Source: Paenibacillus_AB hodogayensis (GTDB lineage Bacteria; Bacillota; Bacilli; Paenibacillales; NBRC-103111). Taken from it: 64,000 bases of DNA. The position numbers and the translations under genes are program-made. The notes under the pieces were generated by a model. The model saw only the letters and a program-made list of their open reading frames with translations. It did not search any database and was not told the DNA's origin. The stretch lies in assembly GCF_039536325.1 (NCBI RefSeq), contig NZ_BAAAYO010000001.1, positions 1,240,001 through 1,304,000 on the forward strand. Reading direction: 5' to 3'. This document shows positions 41,282 to 49,369 of the stretch, in pieces; within the stretch, counting starts at the first letter, position 1, and the number at the start of each line of letters is the position of its first letter.

Positions 41282-41875
41282 ATGGAAAGCCATTTTTTCG
41301 CTTATTTATACCGGCTCCGCTACATCGAACGGTGGAGTCTGATGCGCAATGTCGTCAAGGAAAACGTAGCCGAGCATTCGTTCCACGTTTGTCTGCTTGT
41401 ACATGCGCTCTGCACGATCGCCAATACGGTTTATGGCAAACGGCTGCCGACCGAGCAACTGGTAACCGCGGCGCTGTTTCATGACGCCACTGAGGTGTTC
41501 ACCGGCGATATCCCTACTCCCGTGAAGCATCACAATCCGAATATTTTGCGCAATTTCCGCGAAATCGAGCAAATGGCTGCGGAACGCTTGGCCAATATGG
41601 CGCCGGAGGAACTGCAACCGGAGTACCGCCCGCTGATCGAAACGAAGTCGACCGACCCGGAGCATAGCCGGTATATCAAAGCCGCCGATCTGCTGGACGC
41701 GTATCTGAAATGCGTCTCCGAGCTATCCGCCGGCAATCGCGAATTTTCAGTGGCGAAGAAACAAATCGAACAATCGATCGAGAAGCTCGATATGCCGGAA
41801 ATTCGTTATTTTCTGAAGCATCTCGCCCCCAGCCTGGAGAAAACGCTGGATGAATTGAACGAAGAGGAAGGTTAA
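41282..41875 (+). CDS. HD-domain 5'-deoxynucleotidase (YfbR-like)
   Basis: The ATG at 41282 (MESHFFAYLYRLRYIERW) follows AAGGGG by 11 nt, giving 197 residues; an ATG at 41273 abuts that site. HD-superfamily metal ligands are present: EHSFHV, LFHDATEVFTGDIPTPVKH and AADLLDAYLK. The RYIERWSLMRNVVKENVAEH opening is the YfbR signature. The enzyme class hydrolyses dNMPs to deoxynucleosides in the cytoplasm. It stands alone and is followed by the large repeat array. Confidence 0.88.
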   Translation: MESHFFAYLYRLRYIERWSLMRNVVKENVAEHSFHVCLLVHALCTIANTVYGKRLPTEQLVTAALFHDATEVFTGDIPTPVKHHNPNILRNFREIEQMAAERLANMAPEELQPEYRPLIETKSTDPEHSRYIKAADLLDAYLKCVSELSAGNREFSVAKKQIEQSIEKLDMPEIRYFLKHLAPSLEKTLDELNEEEG

Positions 41876-41927
41876 CCAAAGTCGGTTGATGTGGGGACAG
41901 CCGCTTCCGGAGCTCTAGGTCGCGGCG

Positions 41928-42530
41928 GGTAGTGCTCCAAAGAACCTTATTTGCTCCGTAGACGCTTCATTTCGCGGAAGTAGTGTTCCTTTGGTTCCTT
42001 TGGGCACTACGAGTAAACCCGCACCGTGGAAAACGCGGATTTCCAGGTTTGATAGCAGTGGGTAGTGCTCCAAAGAACCTTATTTGCTCCATAGATGCTT
42101 CATTTCGCGGAAGTAGTGTTCCTTTGGGCACTACGAGTGAATCCGCACCGAGAAAACGCGGATTTCCAGCTCTGTGGGCGGCGGGTAGTGCTCCAAAGAA
42201 CCTTATTTGCTCCGTGGACGCTTCATTTCGCGGAATTAGTGTTCCTTTGAGCACTACAAGTAACCCCGCACCACGGAAAACCTGGATTTTCGGCTCCGTG
42301 GGCAGCAGGTAGTGCTCCAAAGAACCTTATCTGCTCCGTAGACGCTTCATTTCGCGGAAATAGTGTTCCTTTGGGCACTACGAGTAAAGCCGCACCGTGG
42401 AAAACACGGATTTCTAGCTCTGGGGGCGACGGGTAGTGCTCCAAAGAACCTTATCTGCTCAGTAGACGCTTCAATTCGTGGAATTAATGCTCTTTTGGGC
42501 ATTACAAGTGTAAAGTTACACTGCGACGCA
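41928..42530. repeat. Five-unit tandem hairpin array (~124 bp per unit)
   Basis: GGTAGTGCTCCAAAGAACC begins at 41928, 42061, 42184, 42308 and 42432, giving spacings 133, 123, 124 and 124. Unit 1 is longer through a 9-bp TTCCTTTGG duplication. In each unit TAGTGCTCCAAAGAAC pairs with GTTCCTTTGGGCACTA about 50 nt later; a GCGGATTT segment follows. The spacings break any common reading frame, so the minus-strand ORFs across it are not genes. It begins the 1.2-kb gene-free stretch 41876-43073. Confidence 0.85.
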
Positions 42531-42576
42531 AAAAATAACCCTCAGCGGCTCACAGTACGAACCAGATAAGGGTTAT
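42530..42576 (-). terminator. Intrinsic-terminator-like hairpin after the array
   Basis: ATAACCCT / AGGGTTAT with a 26-nt loop, followed by TTTTTT on the minus strand. The nearest minus-strand gene is yisL, about 500 bp upstream of it. Confidence 0.5.
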
Positions 42577-42610
42577 CTGCATTTGCGACGAAGCTTTTGA
42601 TTACCAGGGG

Positions 42611-42840
42611 ACTTTTTTTGCCACAGAACTTTTTTGCCATAGAGCTTTGTTCGCCATAGGGCTTCTCCGTTTGCCGTAGGGCCTTGTCTGCCCCAGGACT
42701 TCTGTTTGCCACAGAGCTTGTCTGCCAAAGGGCTTTGTTCACCTAGGCTTTTTTCGCCAGAGAGCTTTTTTTGCCAGAGAGTTTTGTTCACCACGGCCCT
42801 TTGCCAGACACGGAGCTTCTATTTGCCAAATGAGCACAGG
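42611..42840. repeat. Degenerate ~17-bp minisatellite (TTTGCCANAGRGCTT)
   Basis: About 13 units with GCC anchors at 42620, 42636, 42653, 42673, 42690, 42708, 42724, about 42741, 42757, 42773, about 42790, 42803 and 42825; most steps are 16-18 bp. The period is not a multiple of three and stop-free frames are incidental. From 42841 to 43073 I see only faint remnants (for example CCGTAGACGCTTC from the larger array). Confidence 0.6.
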
Positions 42841-43073
42841 GCCTTCGTTAGTCTCAGGCTTTCGCGCACCGTAGACGCTTCTGATGCACGCCTAAGCGTC
42901 CTTCTAGTATGCCGAGGCCCCCTTATTGCCAATCCCCTTGGCTATTTGACTACAAGCCTGCTGAACGCCTTACAGCCTATCCATGCCACAGTCCTCTGGC
43001 GCGTGAACTCCTGATCATCGCCCCAGGCTTCCAGCTTCAATGATTCCCACCCCGTACTACTCGCACCAGCTAC

Positions 43074-43463
43074 TTACTTAGGCCCCAGCATCATACCCAG
43101 CAGCAGCACGTAGCTAATACCGGAGATCAGCGTAAACATCCGTACTTTGCGCAGTGCTCCGCTGGCCGTATCTCCGGCAATCAGCTTCTTGAACGGCTTG
43201 GACGCCATTCCCGTCATGGCGAACATGACCAGAATCAGGACGACTGCCAGCACCATCCACCATACCGAATACTGCGCCTTGCCGACCATATAGCCCCCCG
43301 ACAAAAACGCCAAGATGAGAACGTACTGTCCAATCCGGTTCCCTCTGCTAAGCGCCCGTGCCGTTGAAGGGTTGGCCGCTCCTCCCGCCAAAAACGGAAG
43401 CAGAATATAGAAGATTAGGGCAAGCGCGGAAAGAACATGAATGATATACATCGCTTGATACAC
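43074..43463 (-). CDS. yisL: YisL/UPF0344 (DUF1516) membrane protein
   Basis: The GTG at 43463 follows AAGGAGG by 10 nt (VYQAMYIIHVLSALALIFYI); the ATG four codons later is too far from that site. The product has 129 residues and four membrane helices with short loops, the size and pattern of YisL. GNRIGQYVLILAFLSGGYMV and MTGMASKPFKKLI are family-like. Function unknown. It is isolated between the repeat region and the mdh terminator. Confidence 0.8.
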   Translation of the reverse strand: MYQAMYIIHVLSALALIFYILLPFLAGGAANPSTARALSRGNRIGQYVLILAFLSGGYMVGKAQYSVWWMVLAVVLILVMFAMTGMASKPFKKLIAGDTASGALRKVRMFTLISGISYVLLLGMMLGPK

Positions 43464-43617
43464 GACTGTGTTGCCTCCTTCAGTTCCACAATGGAATCTC
43501 GTTCCACCTGTAGTATACCGAAAAGCCAGCCCCAGTACAAACGGTTCCGGCGGCTTGTCACGAAAACGTAAAATCCTCCCGATCGCCTCGAGCAAAGTGG
43601 AAGAAAGGCTGTATCAA

Positions 43618-43648
43618 TCGGCAGAGTCCCGAATTCCATCTGCCGAAT
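43618..43648. other. 8-bp hairpin between yisL and mdh
   Basis: TCGGCAGA / TCTGCCGA with a 15-nt loop; no T run on either strand. Confidence 0.35.
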
Positions 43649-43666
43649 CATCGGGATCTCGGCATG

Positions 43667-43709
43667 CAAAAAAAACCTTCCGTCCCGCAGAGCATGGGGC
43701 GCGAAGGTT
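43667..43709 (-). terminator. Terminator of the citZ-icd-mdh unit
   Basis: AACCTTCGCGCCCC / GGGACGGAAGGTT followed by eight T on the minus strand, 38 bp after mdh. Confidence 0.92.
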
Positions 43710-43747
43710 TTCTTTGGAAATCGGTACCATTCAGTGTATCGAAAGCA

Positions 43748-44689
43748 TTAGCCGTTAACGACTTTGATGACGTTCCGTACGGAATCGGCCGATTTGTCCA
43801 TAGCCGCCTTCTCTTCCGCCGTCAGCTCAAGCTCGATCACTTTCTCGATGCCATCGCCGCCGAGAACGCTCAGAACACCCATGAACAGGTTGTCGTAGCC
43901 GTACTCGCCTTCAAGCAAAGCGATCGTCGGCAAAATGCGTTTTTTGTCCTTTAAAATCGCTTCCGTCATTTGCACGAGCGAAGCGGCCGGTGCGTAGTAC
44001 GCGCTGCCGTTTCCGAGCAAGTTGACGATTTCGCCGCCACCGGTGCGGGTGCGCTGCACAATCGCGTCGATGCGCTCTTTGGCGATCAACTTCTCGATTG
44101 GCACGCCGCCTACGCTGGAGTAGCGTACGAGCGGAACCATATCGTCGCCGTGGCCGCCGAGTACGACGCCGCGGACGTCTTCAACCGATACGTTCAGCTC
44201 TTGAGCGATAAACGTGTTGTAGCGAGCCGTATCCAGCACGCCGGATTGGCCGATTACACGGTTTTTCGGAAAGCCGAGTGCCTGGTAAGCGACATAGGTC
44301 ATCGCGTCGACCGGGTTGCTCAAGATGATCACATAGGAATTCGGGCTATACTTCTTTACGTTCTCACAAACCGATTTGACGATGCCGGCGTTCGTGTTCA
44401 CGAGGTCGTCGCGGCTCATGCCGGGCTTGCGGGCGATCCCGGCAGTGATGATAACCACGTCGGAATTTTGCGTGTCTTCGTAGTTGGACGTGCCAATAAT
44501 GTTGCTGTCAAATCCTTGAACCGGGCTCGCTTCAAGCATATCGAGCGCTTTGCCCTTCGTCGGGTTTTCCAGCTGCGGGATATCGAGCAGTACGACGTCG
44601 CCGAGTTCTTTTTGTCCGAGCAGGAATGCCGTAGTCGCGCCGGTGAAGCCTGCGCCGACAACCGTAATTTTTTTGCGTTGAATCGCCAT
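43748..44689 (-). CDS. mdh: Malate dehydrogenase
   Basis: The product is 313 residues, a lactate-dehydrogenase-like MDH that oxidises malate to oxaloacetate with NAD. It shows KITVVGAGFTGATTAFLLGQ (NAD-binding, about 7-26), substrate arginines (IARKPGMSRDDLV; NRVIGQSGVLDTAR) and the catalytic His in VLGGHGDDMVPLVRYS. It is last of citZ-icd-mdh, 161 nt after icd. Confidence 0.97.
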   Translation of the reverse strand: MAIQRKKITVVGAGFTGATTAFLLGQKELGDVVLLDIPQLENPTKGKALDMLEASPVQGFDSNIIGTSNYEDTQNSDVVIITAGIARKPGMSRDDLVNTNAGIVKSVCENVKKYSPNSYVIILSNPVDAMTYVAYQALGFPKNRVIGQSGVLDTARYNTFIAQELNVSVEDVRGVVLGGHGDDMVPLVRYSSVGGVPIEKLIAKERIDAIVQRTRTGGGEIVNLLGNGSAYYAPAASLVQMTEAILKDKKRILPTIALLEGEYGYDNLFMGVLSVLGGDGIEKVIELELTAEEKAAMDKSADSVRNVIKVVNG

Positions 44690-44850
44690 GGCAAGGAATC
44701 CTCCCTAAGGGTAGTGGAATCACGAATCGTACACGGTTCAGAAGCAAATAGAGGAACCGCATCCGCCGCCGGCTCTTGCGAGCCGGATAGTCGGACACGA
44801 ACGTGCCGATCAGCGGAATGAAGTTCCTATATTACGCAAGTTGCGGGCGA

Positions 44851-46149
44851 TTAGCCCATGTTTTTAATAACCAGGTTGGCAAACTCGGAGCATTTCACTT
44901 CGGTTGCGCCTTCCATCAGACGGGCAAAGTCGTACGTAACCGTTTTGTCGGCGATCGACTTCTCCAGCCCTTTGTAGATCAGGTCGGCCGCTTCCAGCCA
45001 GCCCAGGTGCTCCAGCATCATAACGCCGGACAGCGTAACCGAGCCCGGGTTTACGACGTCAAGACCGGCATATTTCGGAGCCGTGCCGTGAGTCGCTTCG
45101 AAGATAGCGTGGTGCGTTACGTAGTTAATATTTGCTCCCGGAGCGATCCCGATACCTCCGACTTGGGCAGCCAAGGCGTCAGACAGGTAGTCGCCGTTCA
45201 GGTTCAGCGTTGCGATAACGTCAAAATCGGTCGGACGGGTCAATACTTGCTGCAAAGCGATGTCGGCAATCGCGTCCTTCACGATTACTTTACCAGCCGC
45301 TTCCGCATCCTTCTGAGCTTTGTTAGCCGCTTCCGCGCCTTGCTCTTCCTTGATGCGGTCGTATTGCGCCCAAGTGAACACTTTGTCGCCGAATTCGCGC
45401 TCTGCAAGCTCATAGCCCCAGTTTTTAAACGCGCCTTCGGTGAACTTCATGATGTTGCCTTTATGAACAAGCGTCAAGCTCTTGCGGCCATGCTTGATCG
45501 TGTACTCGATCGCGGCGCGAACCAGACGCTCGGAGCCTTCCTTGGAAACCGGCTTGACGCCGATACCGGACGTTTCCGGGAAACGGATCTTTTTGACGCC
45601 CATTTCGTTTTGCAGGAACTCAAGCACTTTCTTCACTTCGGCGGAACCTTCTTGCCATTCTACACCAGCGTAGATGTCCTCGGTGTTTTCGCGGAAGATA
45701 ACCATGTCGACGAGTTCCGGACGTTTAACCGGTGAAGGAACGCCTTTGAAGTAACGAACCGGACGCAAGCAAACGTACAGGTCAAGCTCTTGGCGAAGCG
45801 CCACGTTCAGCGAGCGGATGCCGCCGCCGACCGGAGTCGTCAAAGGACCTTTGATGGCAACGATATACTCGCGAATCGCTTCGAGCGTATCGTTAGGCAG
45901 CCAGCTGTTGTATTGATTGAACGCCTTTTCCCCGGCGTATACTTCGTACCATGCGATTTTCTTCTCGCCTTTATAAGCTTTCTCGACCGCTGCGTCGAGG
46001 ATGCGCTTGGAAGCCGCCCAGATATCAGGACCGGTGCCGTCGCCTTCGATGAAAGGAATGATCGGGTTGTTAGGAACGACGAGCTTGCCATCCTGAATCG
46101 TCAGTTTCTCGCCTTCGGTAGGAAGGGCGTAATGTTCGAATTGAGCCAT
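44851..46149 (-). CDS. icd: NADP-dependent isocitrate dehydrogenase
   Basis: The product is 432 residues, close to B. subtilis Icd. It converts isocitrate to 2-oxoglutarate with NADP. IPFIEGDGTGPDIWAAS opens the fold, GGGIRSLNVALRQELDLYVC holds the substrate Ser and Arg, and EATHGTAPKYAGLDVVNPGS holds the NADP site. GGAGG precedes the ATG. Gap to citZ 140 nt. Confidence 0.97.
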   Translation of the reverse strand: MAQFEHYALPTEGEKLTIQDGKLVVPNNPIIPFIEGDGTGPDIWAASKRILDAAVEKAYKGEKKIAWYEVYAGEKAFNQYNSWLPNDTLEAIREYIVAIKGPLTTPVGGGIRSLNVALRQELDLYVCLRPVRYFKGVPSPVKRPELVDMVIFRENTEDIYAGVEWQEGSAEVKKVLEFLQNEMGVKKIRFPETSGIGVKPVSKEGSERLVRAAIEYTIKHGRKSLTLVHKGNIMKFTEGAFKNWGYELAEREFGDKVFTWAQYDRIKEEQGAEAANKAQKDAEAAGKVIVKDAIADIALQQVLTRPTDFDVIATLNLNGDYLSDALAAQVGGIGIAPGANINYVTHHAIFEATHGTAPKYAGLDVVNPGSVTLSGVMMLEHLGWLEAADLIYKGLEKSIADKTVTYDFARLMEGATEVKCSEFANLVIKNMG

Positions 46150-46289
46150 GGGAAACCTCCTGATAAAAAAAGTTTATGGAAAACGCCAACGAAAGGGCGT
46201 TTATGCCCGCAAAAGAACGGGAGTCGCAGATTTGACGTCTGAAACACCCCGTTTGGAGCCAATACTGGTTATGAAGACCGAAAACTGAT

Positions 46290-47402
46290 TTAGCGGCTTT
46301 CGATCGGTACGTATTTTTGGTTGACCGGGCCGGTATACTCGGCACGCGGACGGATCAGACGATTGTTCTCGTACTGCTCCAGAATGTGAGCGGTCCATCC
46401 GGATACGCGGCTGATGGCGAAGATCGGCGTGAACAAGTCGCGCGGAATTTCCAAGGACGTGTAGACGGAAGCCGAGTAGAAATCGACGTTCGGTTTCAAT
46501 CCTTTTTGACCGGTAACGAGCTCTTCGATCTTGATCGACATGTCGTACCAGTTCATATTGCCGGTAATTTTACCGAGCTCTTTGGACATCTTTTGCAGAT
46601 GTTTGGCACGCGGGTCGCCGTTTTTGTAAACGCGATGGCCGAAGCCCATAATTTTTTCTTTGTTGGCCAGCTTCTCGGTGATGTAGGCTTCCACGTTCGA
46701 AGCCGTGCCGATTTCTTCCAGCATCGCCATAACGGCTTCGTTCGCTCCGCCGTGCAGAGGGCCTTTGAGAGCGCCGATCGCGGAAGTAACGCCGGAATAT
46801 ATGTCCGACAATGTCGCTACGGTTACGCGTGCGGCAAACGTAGAGGCATTGAGCTCATGGTCGGCGTGCAGCACGAGCGCTTTGTTCAACGCTTCGACGG
46901 CAATCGCTTCCGGCTCTTGGCCTGTCAGCATGTATAGGAAATTATAGGCGACGGATACGTTCGCTTTCGGCGCGATCGGTTCCTGGCCTGCGCGAATGCG
47001 CGCGAAAGCGGCAATAACCGTAGGAAGCTGAGCTTGCAGACGGACGGCCTTGCGCAGGTTCGCTTCCGTGCTCATGTCGTTCGCTTCGCTGTCATACAGC
47101 GCCAGCGCGGATACAGCGGAGCGCAAAGCAGCCATCGAATTCGTATCCTTCGGATACAGCTTGATTTGCTGAATGACGGAGTCGGCCACGGACGCGCTCT
47201 CGCTCAATTCACGGTGCAACTGCTCCAGCTCGGATTTGTTAGGGAGCTTGCCGTACCAGAGCAAATAAACGACTTCTTCAAAAGAAGCGTGTTCGGCCAA
47301 ATCGTCGATGTCGATCCCCCGGTAGGTGAGCACCCCGTCGATGATCGAGCTGATCGAGGACGTCGTCGCCACTATGCCTTCCAAACCTTTAGTAGCTGTC
47401 AT
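46290..47402 (-). CDS. citZ: Citrate synthase
   Basis: The ATG at 47402 (MTATKGLEGIVATTSSIS) follows AAAGGAG, giving 370 residues; the frame extends to 47465 without a site. It is a Gram-positive type II citrate synthase that condenses acetyl-CoA with oxaloacetate. Catalytic elements are HELNASTFAARV, KGPLHGGANEAVMAMLEEIG and MGFGHRVYKNGDPRAK. A CcpC-type site lies upstream, fitting citrate-responsive repression as in B. subtilis citZ. Confidence 0.97.
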   Translation of the reverse strand: MTATKGLEGIVATTSSISSIIDGVLTYRGIDIDDLAEHASFEEVVYLLWYGKLPNKSELEQLHRELSESASVADSVIQQIKLYPKDTNSMAALRSAVSALALYDSEANDMSTEANLRKAVRLQAQLPTVIAAFARIRAGQEPIAPKANVSVAYNFLYMLTGQEPEAIAVEALNKALVLHADHELNASTFAARVTVATLSDIYSGVTSAIGALKGPLHGGANEAVMAMLEEIGTASNVEAYITEKLANKEKIMGFGHRVYKNGDPRAKHLQKMSKELGKITGNMNWYDMSIKIEELVTGQKGLKPNVDFYSASVYTSLEIPRDLFTPIFAISRVSGWTAHILEQYENNRLIRPRAEYTGPVNQKYVPIESR

Positions 47403-47510
47403 AAGTATATCGCTCCTTTTTATAGCAAAGTTAAGTAAATCGTTACCCTCGGCGAAAACTATCAAATATAATGATAAATGATTTCAGGCGATAAAGATAC
47501 AAAACCGGAC

Positions 47511-47525
47511 ATAAAACTTCATTAT
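47511..47525. promoter_or_regulatory. Candidate CcpC site before citZ
   Basis: ATAA-N7-TTAT (47511-47525), the dyad bound by the LysR-type regulator CcpC at B. subtilis citZ and citB, about 110 bp upstream of the start codon. Confidence 0.55.
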
Positions 47526-47590
47526 CAGCATTATAAATATATGCTATCTTCCGATAGCTCCGGATTTTAACACATTGAATCGGATTTCTT

Positions 47591-47633
47591 GTCGGTAAAG
47601 AGTTTTTGCCAAAATGGCAAATATCATACCGAC
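47591..47633. other. Nested palindrome between citZ and ppx
   Basis: Outer arms GTCGGTA / TACCGAC (47591-47597, 47627-47633) enclose a second palindrome TTTGCCA-AAA-TGGCAAA (47605-47621). No gene covers 47403-47839. A ppx -10 TAAAAT lies near 47790. Confidence 0.6.
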
Positions 47634-47839
47634 CGTGAATCGCTTTGAATCAAAACAAATACAGGTAGAAGAAAATCGCCGGAATACCGATTCGATATGG
47701 CGGCGGTTGCATTAATGGAAGTTGGGGCTGATTCTGTGAAAACAGAATGTAAAGAATAAGTAAAGAAGGCACCGGCCGCAACTTTTGGTAAAATAGAAGC
47801 TGTATCATTCAACCACATGCTTGGAGGACAACTCTTCTT

Positions 47840-49369
47840 ATGAATAACGAACGCGTAGGCATTATCGATATCGGATCGAACTCGGTCCGGCTTGTCGTAT
47901 ACGAACGGATCGGCGCGAAATCGTACCGCGTCATCGACGAAAGCAAAGAATCCGCCCGGCTTAGCGCTACGATCGCCCCGGACGGCTCTATCCCCAGAGA
48001 AGATATTTTGCGCCTGGCCCGGATCTTGAGCGATTTCCAAATGCTGTGCCGCGTTCACGAGGTCTCCGTCATCCGCGCGATCGCCACCGCGGCGATCCGC
48101 AATGCGAGCAACGGCAGCGATGCGGTGGAACAGCTCAGGCTGCTGACCGGTATTTCCATCGAGACCGTTTCGGGCGAAGAAGAGGCCCGGCTCGGCTTTG
48201 TCGGCATGATCAATTCGCTTCCGGTCACCAACGGGTATTTGATCGATATCGGCGGCGGCAGCACGGAGGTATCCCTTTTCCGCGACAGACGGCTCGTCCG
48301 CAGCGTCTCGTTCCCTTTTGGCGCGGTCAATACGGCCAAGACTTACGCCGTCGACGGCAGTATTACGGCCGATGCAGCCCGGCGCATCCGCGAGATGGTG
48401 TTGACCGCGGCGGCGGCCGAGCATTGGCTGACCGGCCATCCGCAGCTGCCGCTCGTCGGCTTGGGAGGGACGATCCGCTCCCTGAGCAAAATCGACCAGC
48501 AAGCGAAAAAGTACGCCTTCGAAGAAACGCATCATTACGAGATGGACCAACCGGCCTTAAACGCATTGGCGGAATGGCTTCCCACCTTATCGCCCAAGGA
48601 ACGAGTCAAGGTGGACGGGCTGTCGGGTACACGCGCCGACATTATCGTCCCGGGATTAATCATCCTGCATACGCTATTCCTGCACCTTGCATCCAGCCGC
48701 TGCATCGTCAGCGGATCTGGACTGCGCGACGGCATTTTTTATGAAACGGCCTTTCCCGGGGAGCCGGTTCGCAGCGATGTGCTGGCCGAAAGCACCCGCA
48801 ACCTGCTCGACCAGCATCCCGCCGTCTCGCGCGCCCATGTCGAACATGTCAGCCGGCTAGCTTCCGCCCTGTTCGACGATCTCGGTTTGGAGAAAGCATT
48901 GGGCCACAAAGCCCGCAGTCTGCTGCAAACCGCCGCGCTGCTGTACCGGATCGGCGTAACGATTCATTTTTATAACTATTACAAACATACGTTCTATCTG
49001 ATCGTACATTCGCGGATCGACGGCCTGAATCACCGGGAAGCGGTGCTGTGCGCGCTGATCGCTTCATTCCGCACAAAAGGCCGGACACGCGCGATGATGC
49101 AGCCCTATAAGGATCTGCTGGCGGAATCCGACCTGGAGCTAGTCTACCGGCTAGGCTCGCTGCTGCTTCTTGCGACCGCGTTCGACCGCAGCGAGACGCA
49201 GCCGATTGCGCGCATCGGGGCGACCGTGGACAAGCAGGATCTGCACGTTGCCTGGAGCAGCTCCACCGAACCGGCCATCGAGCTGCGGGAAGTGGAGCGG
49301 ATAGCCGGAGACTTCCGGAAATGCTGGGGGCTGCGCATCAGAACGCATCCCGCCGACCTTTCCACGTAA
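47840..49369 (+). CDS. ppx: Exopolyphosphatase (Ppx/GppA family)
   Basis: The product is 509 residues with GGAGG before the ATG. The ASKHA phosphatase core starts VGIIDIGSNSVRLVVYE (about 5-21). It contains the family loops ATAAIRNASNGSDAV, SGEEEARLGFVGM and YLIDIGGGSTEVSLF, then an HD-like C-terminal helical domain (about 320-500; HVEHVSRLASALFDDL). It degrades polyphosphate from the ends, or (p)ppGpp in GppA-type members; the neighbouring ppk favours polyphosphate. The genes converge and share 32 bp at their 3' ends. No PhoP box was seen upstream. Confidence 0.93.
   Translation: MNNERVGIIDIGSNSVRLVVYERIGAKSYRVIDESKESARLSATIAPDGSIPREDILRLARILSDFQMLCRVHEVSVIRAIATAAIRNASNGSDAVEQLRLLTGISIETVSGEEEARLGFVGMINSLPVTNGYLIDIGGGSTEVSLFRDRRLVRSVSFPFGAVNTAKTYAVDGSITADAARRIREMVLTAAAAEHWLTGHPQLPLVGLGGTIRSLSKIDQQAKKYAFEETHHYEMDQPALNALAEWLPTLSPKERVKVDGLSGTRADIIVPGLIILHTLFLHLASSRCIVSGSGLRDGIFYETAFPGEPVRSDVLAESTRNLLDQHPAVSRAHVEHVSRLASALFDDLGLEKALGHKARSLLQTAALLYRIGVTIHFYNYYKHTFYLIVHSRIDGLNHREAVLCALIASFRTKGRTRAMMQPYKDLLAESDLELVYRLGSLLLLATAFDRSETQPIARIGATVDKQDLHVAWSSSTEPAIELREVERIAGDFRKCWGLRIRTHPADLST

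Noticed and set aside
41967..42444. Minus-strand ORFs with a repeated peptide (PRNEASTEQIRFFGALP)
   Set aside because: They read through the ~124-bp hairpin array; unit spacing of 123, 124 and 133 bp breaks the frame, there is no ribosome site, and the repeats explain the peptide repetition.
42542..42794. Minus-strand ORFs in the 17-bp repeat region
   Set aside because: Lys/Trp/Gln-rich peptides arise from the repeat itself; no ribosome site and no conserved pattern.
41928..42840. CRISPR array
   Set aside because: Units are conserved along their full length with no short repeat/unique spacer alternation, and no cas gene is nearby. The HD protein at 41282 is YfbR-like, not Cas3.
47700..47839. 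PhoP box before ppx
   Set aside because: GTAAAG-like hexamers occur but not at 11-bp spacing and not with a 9-nt gap to a -10.
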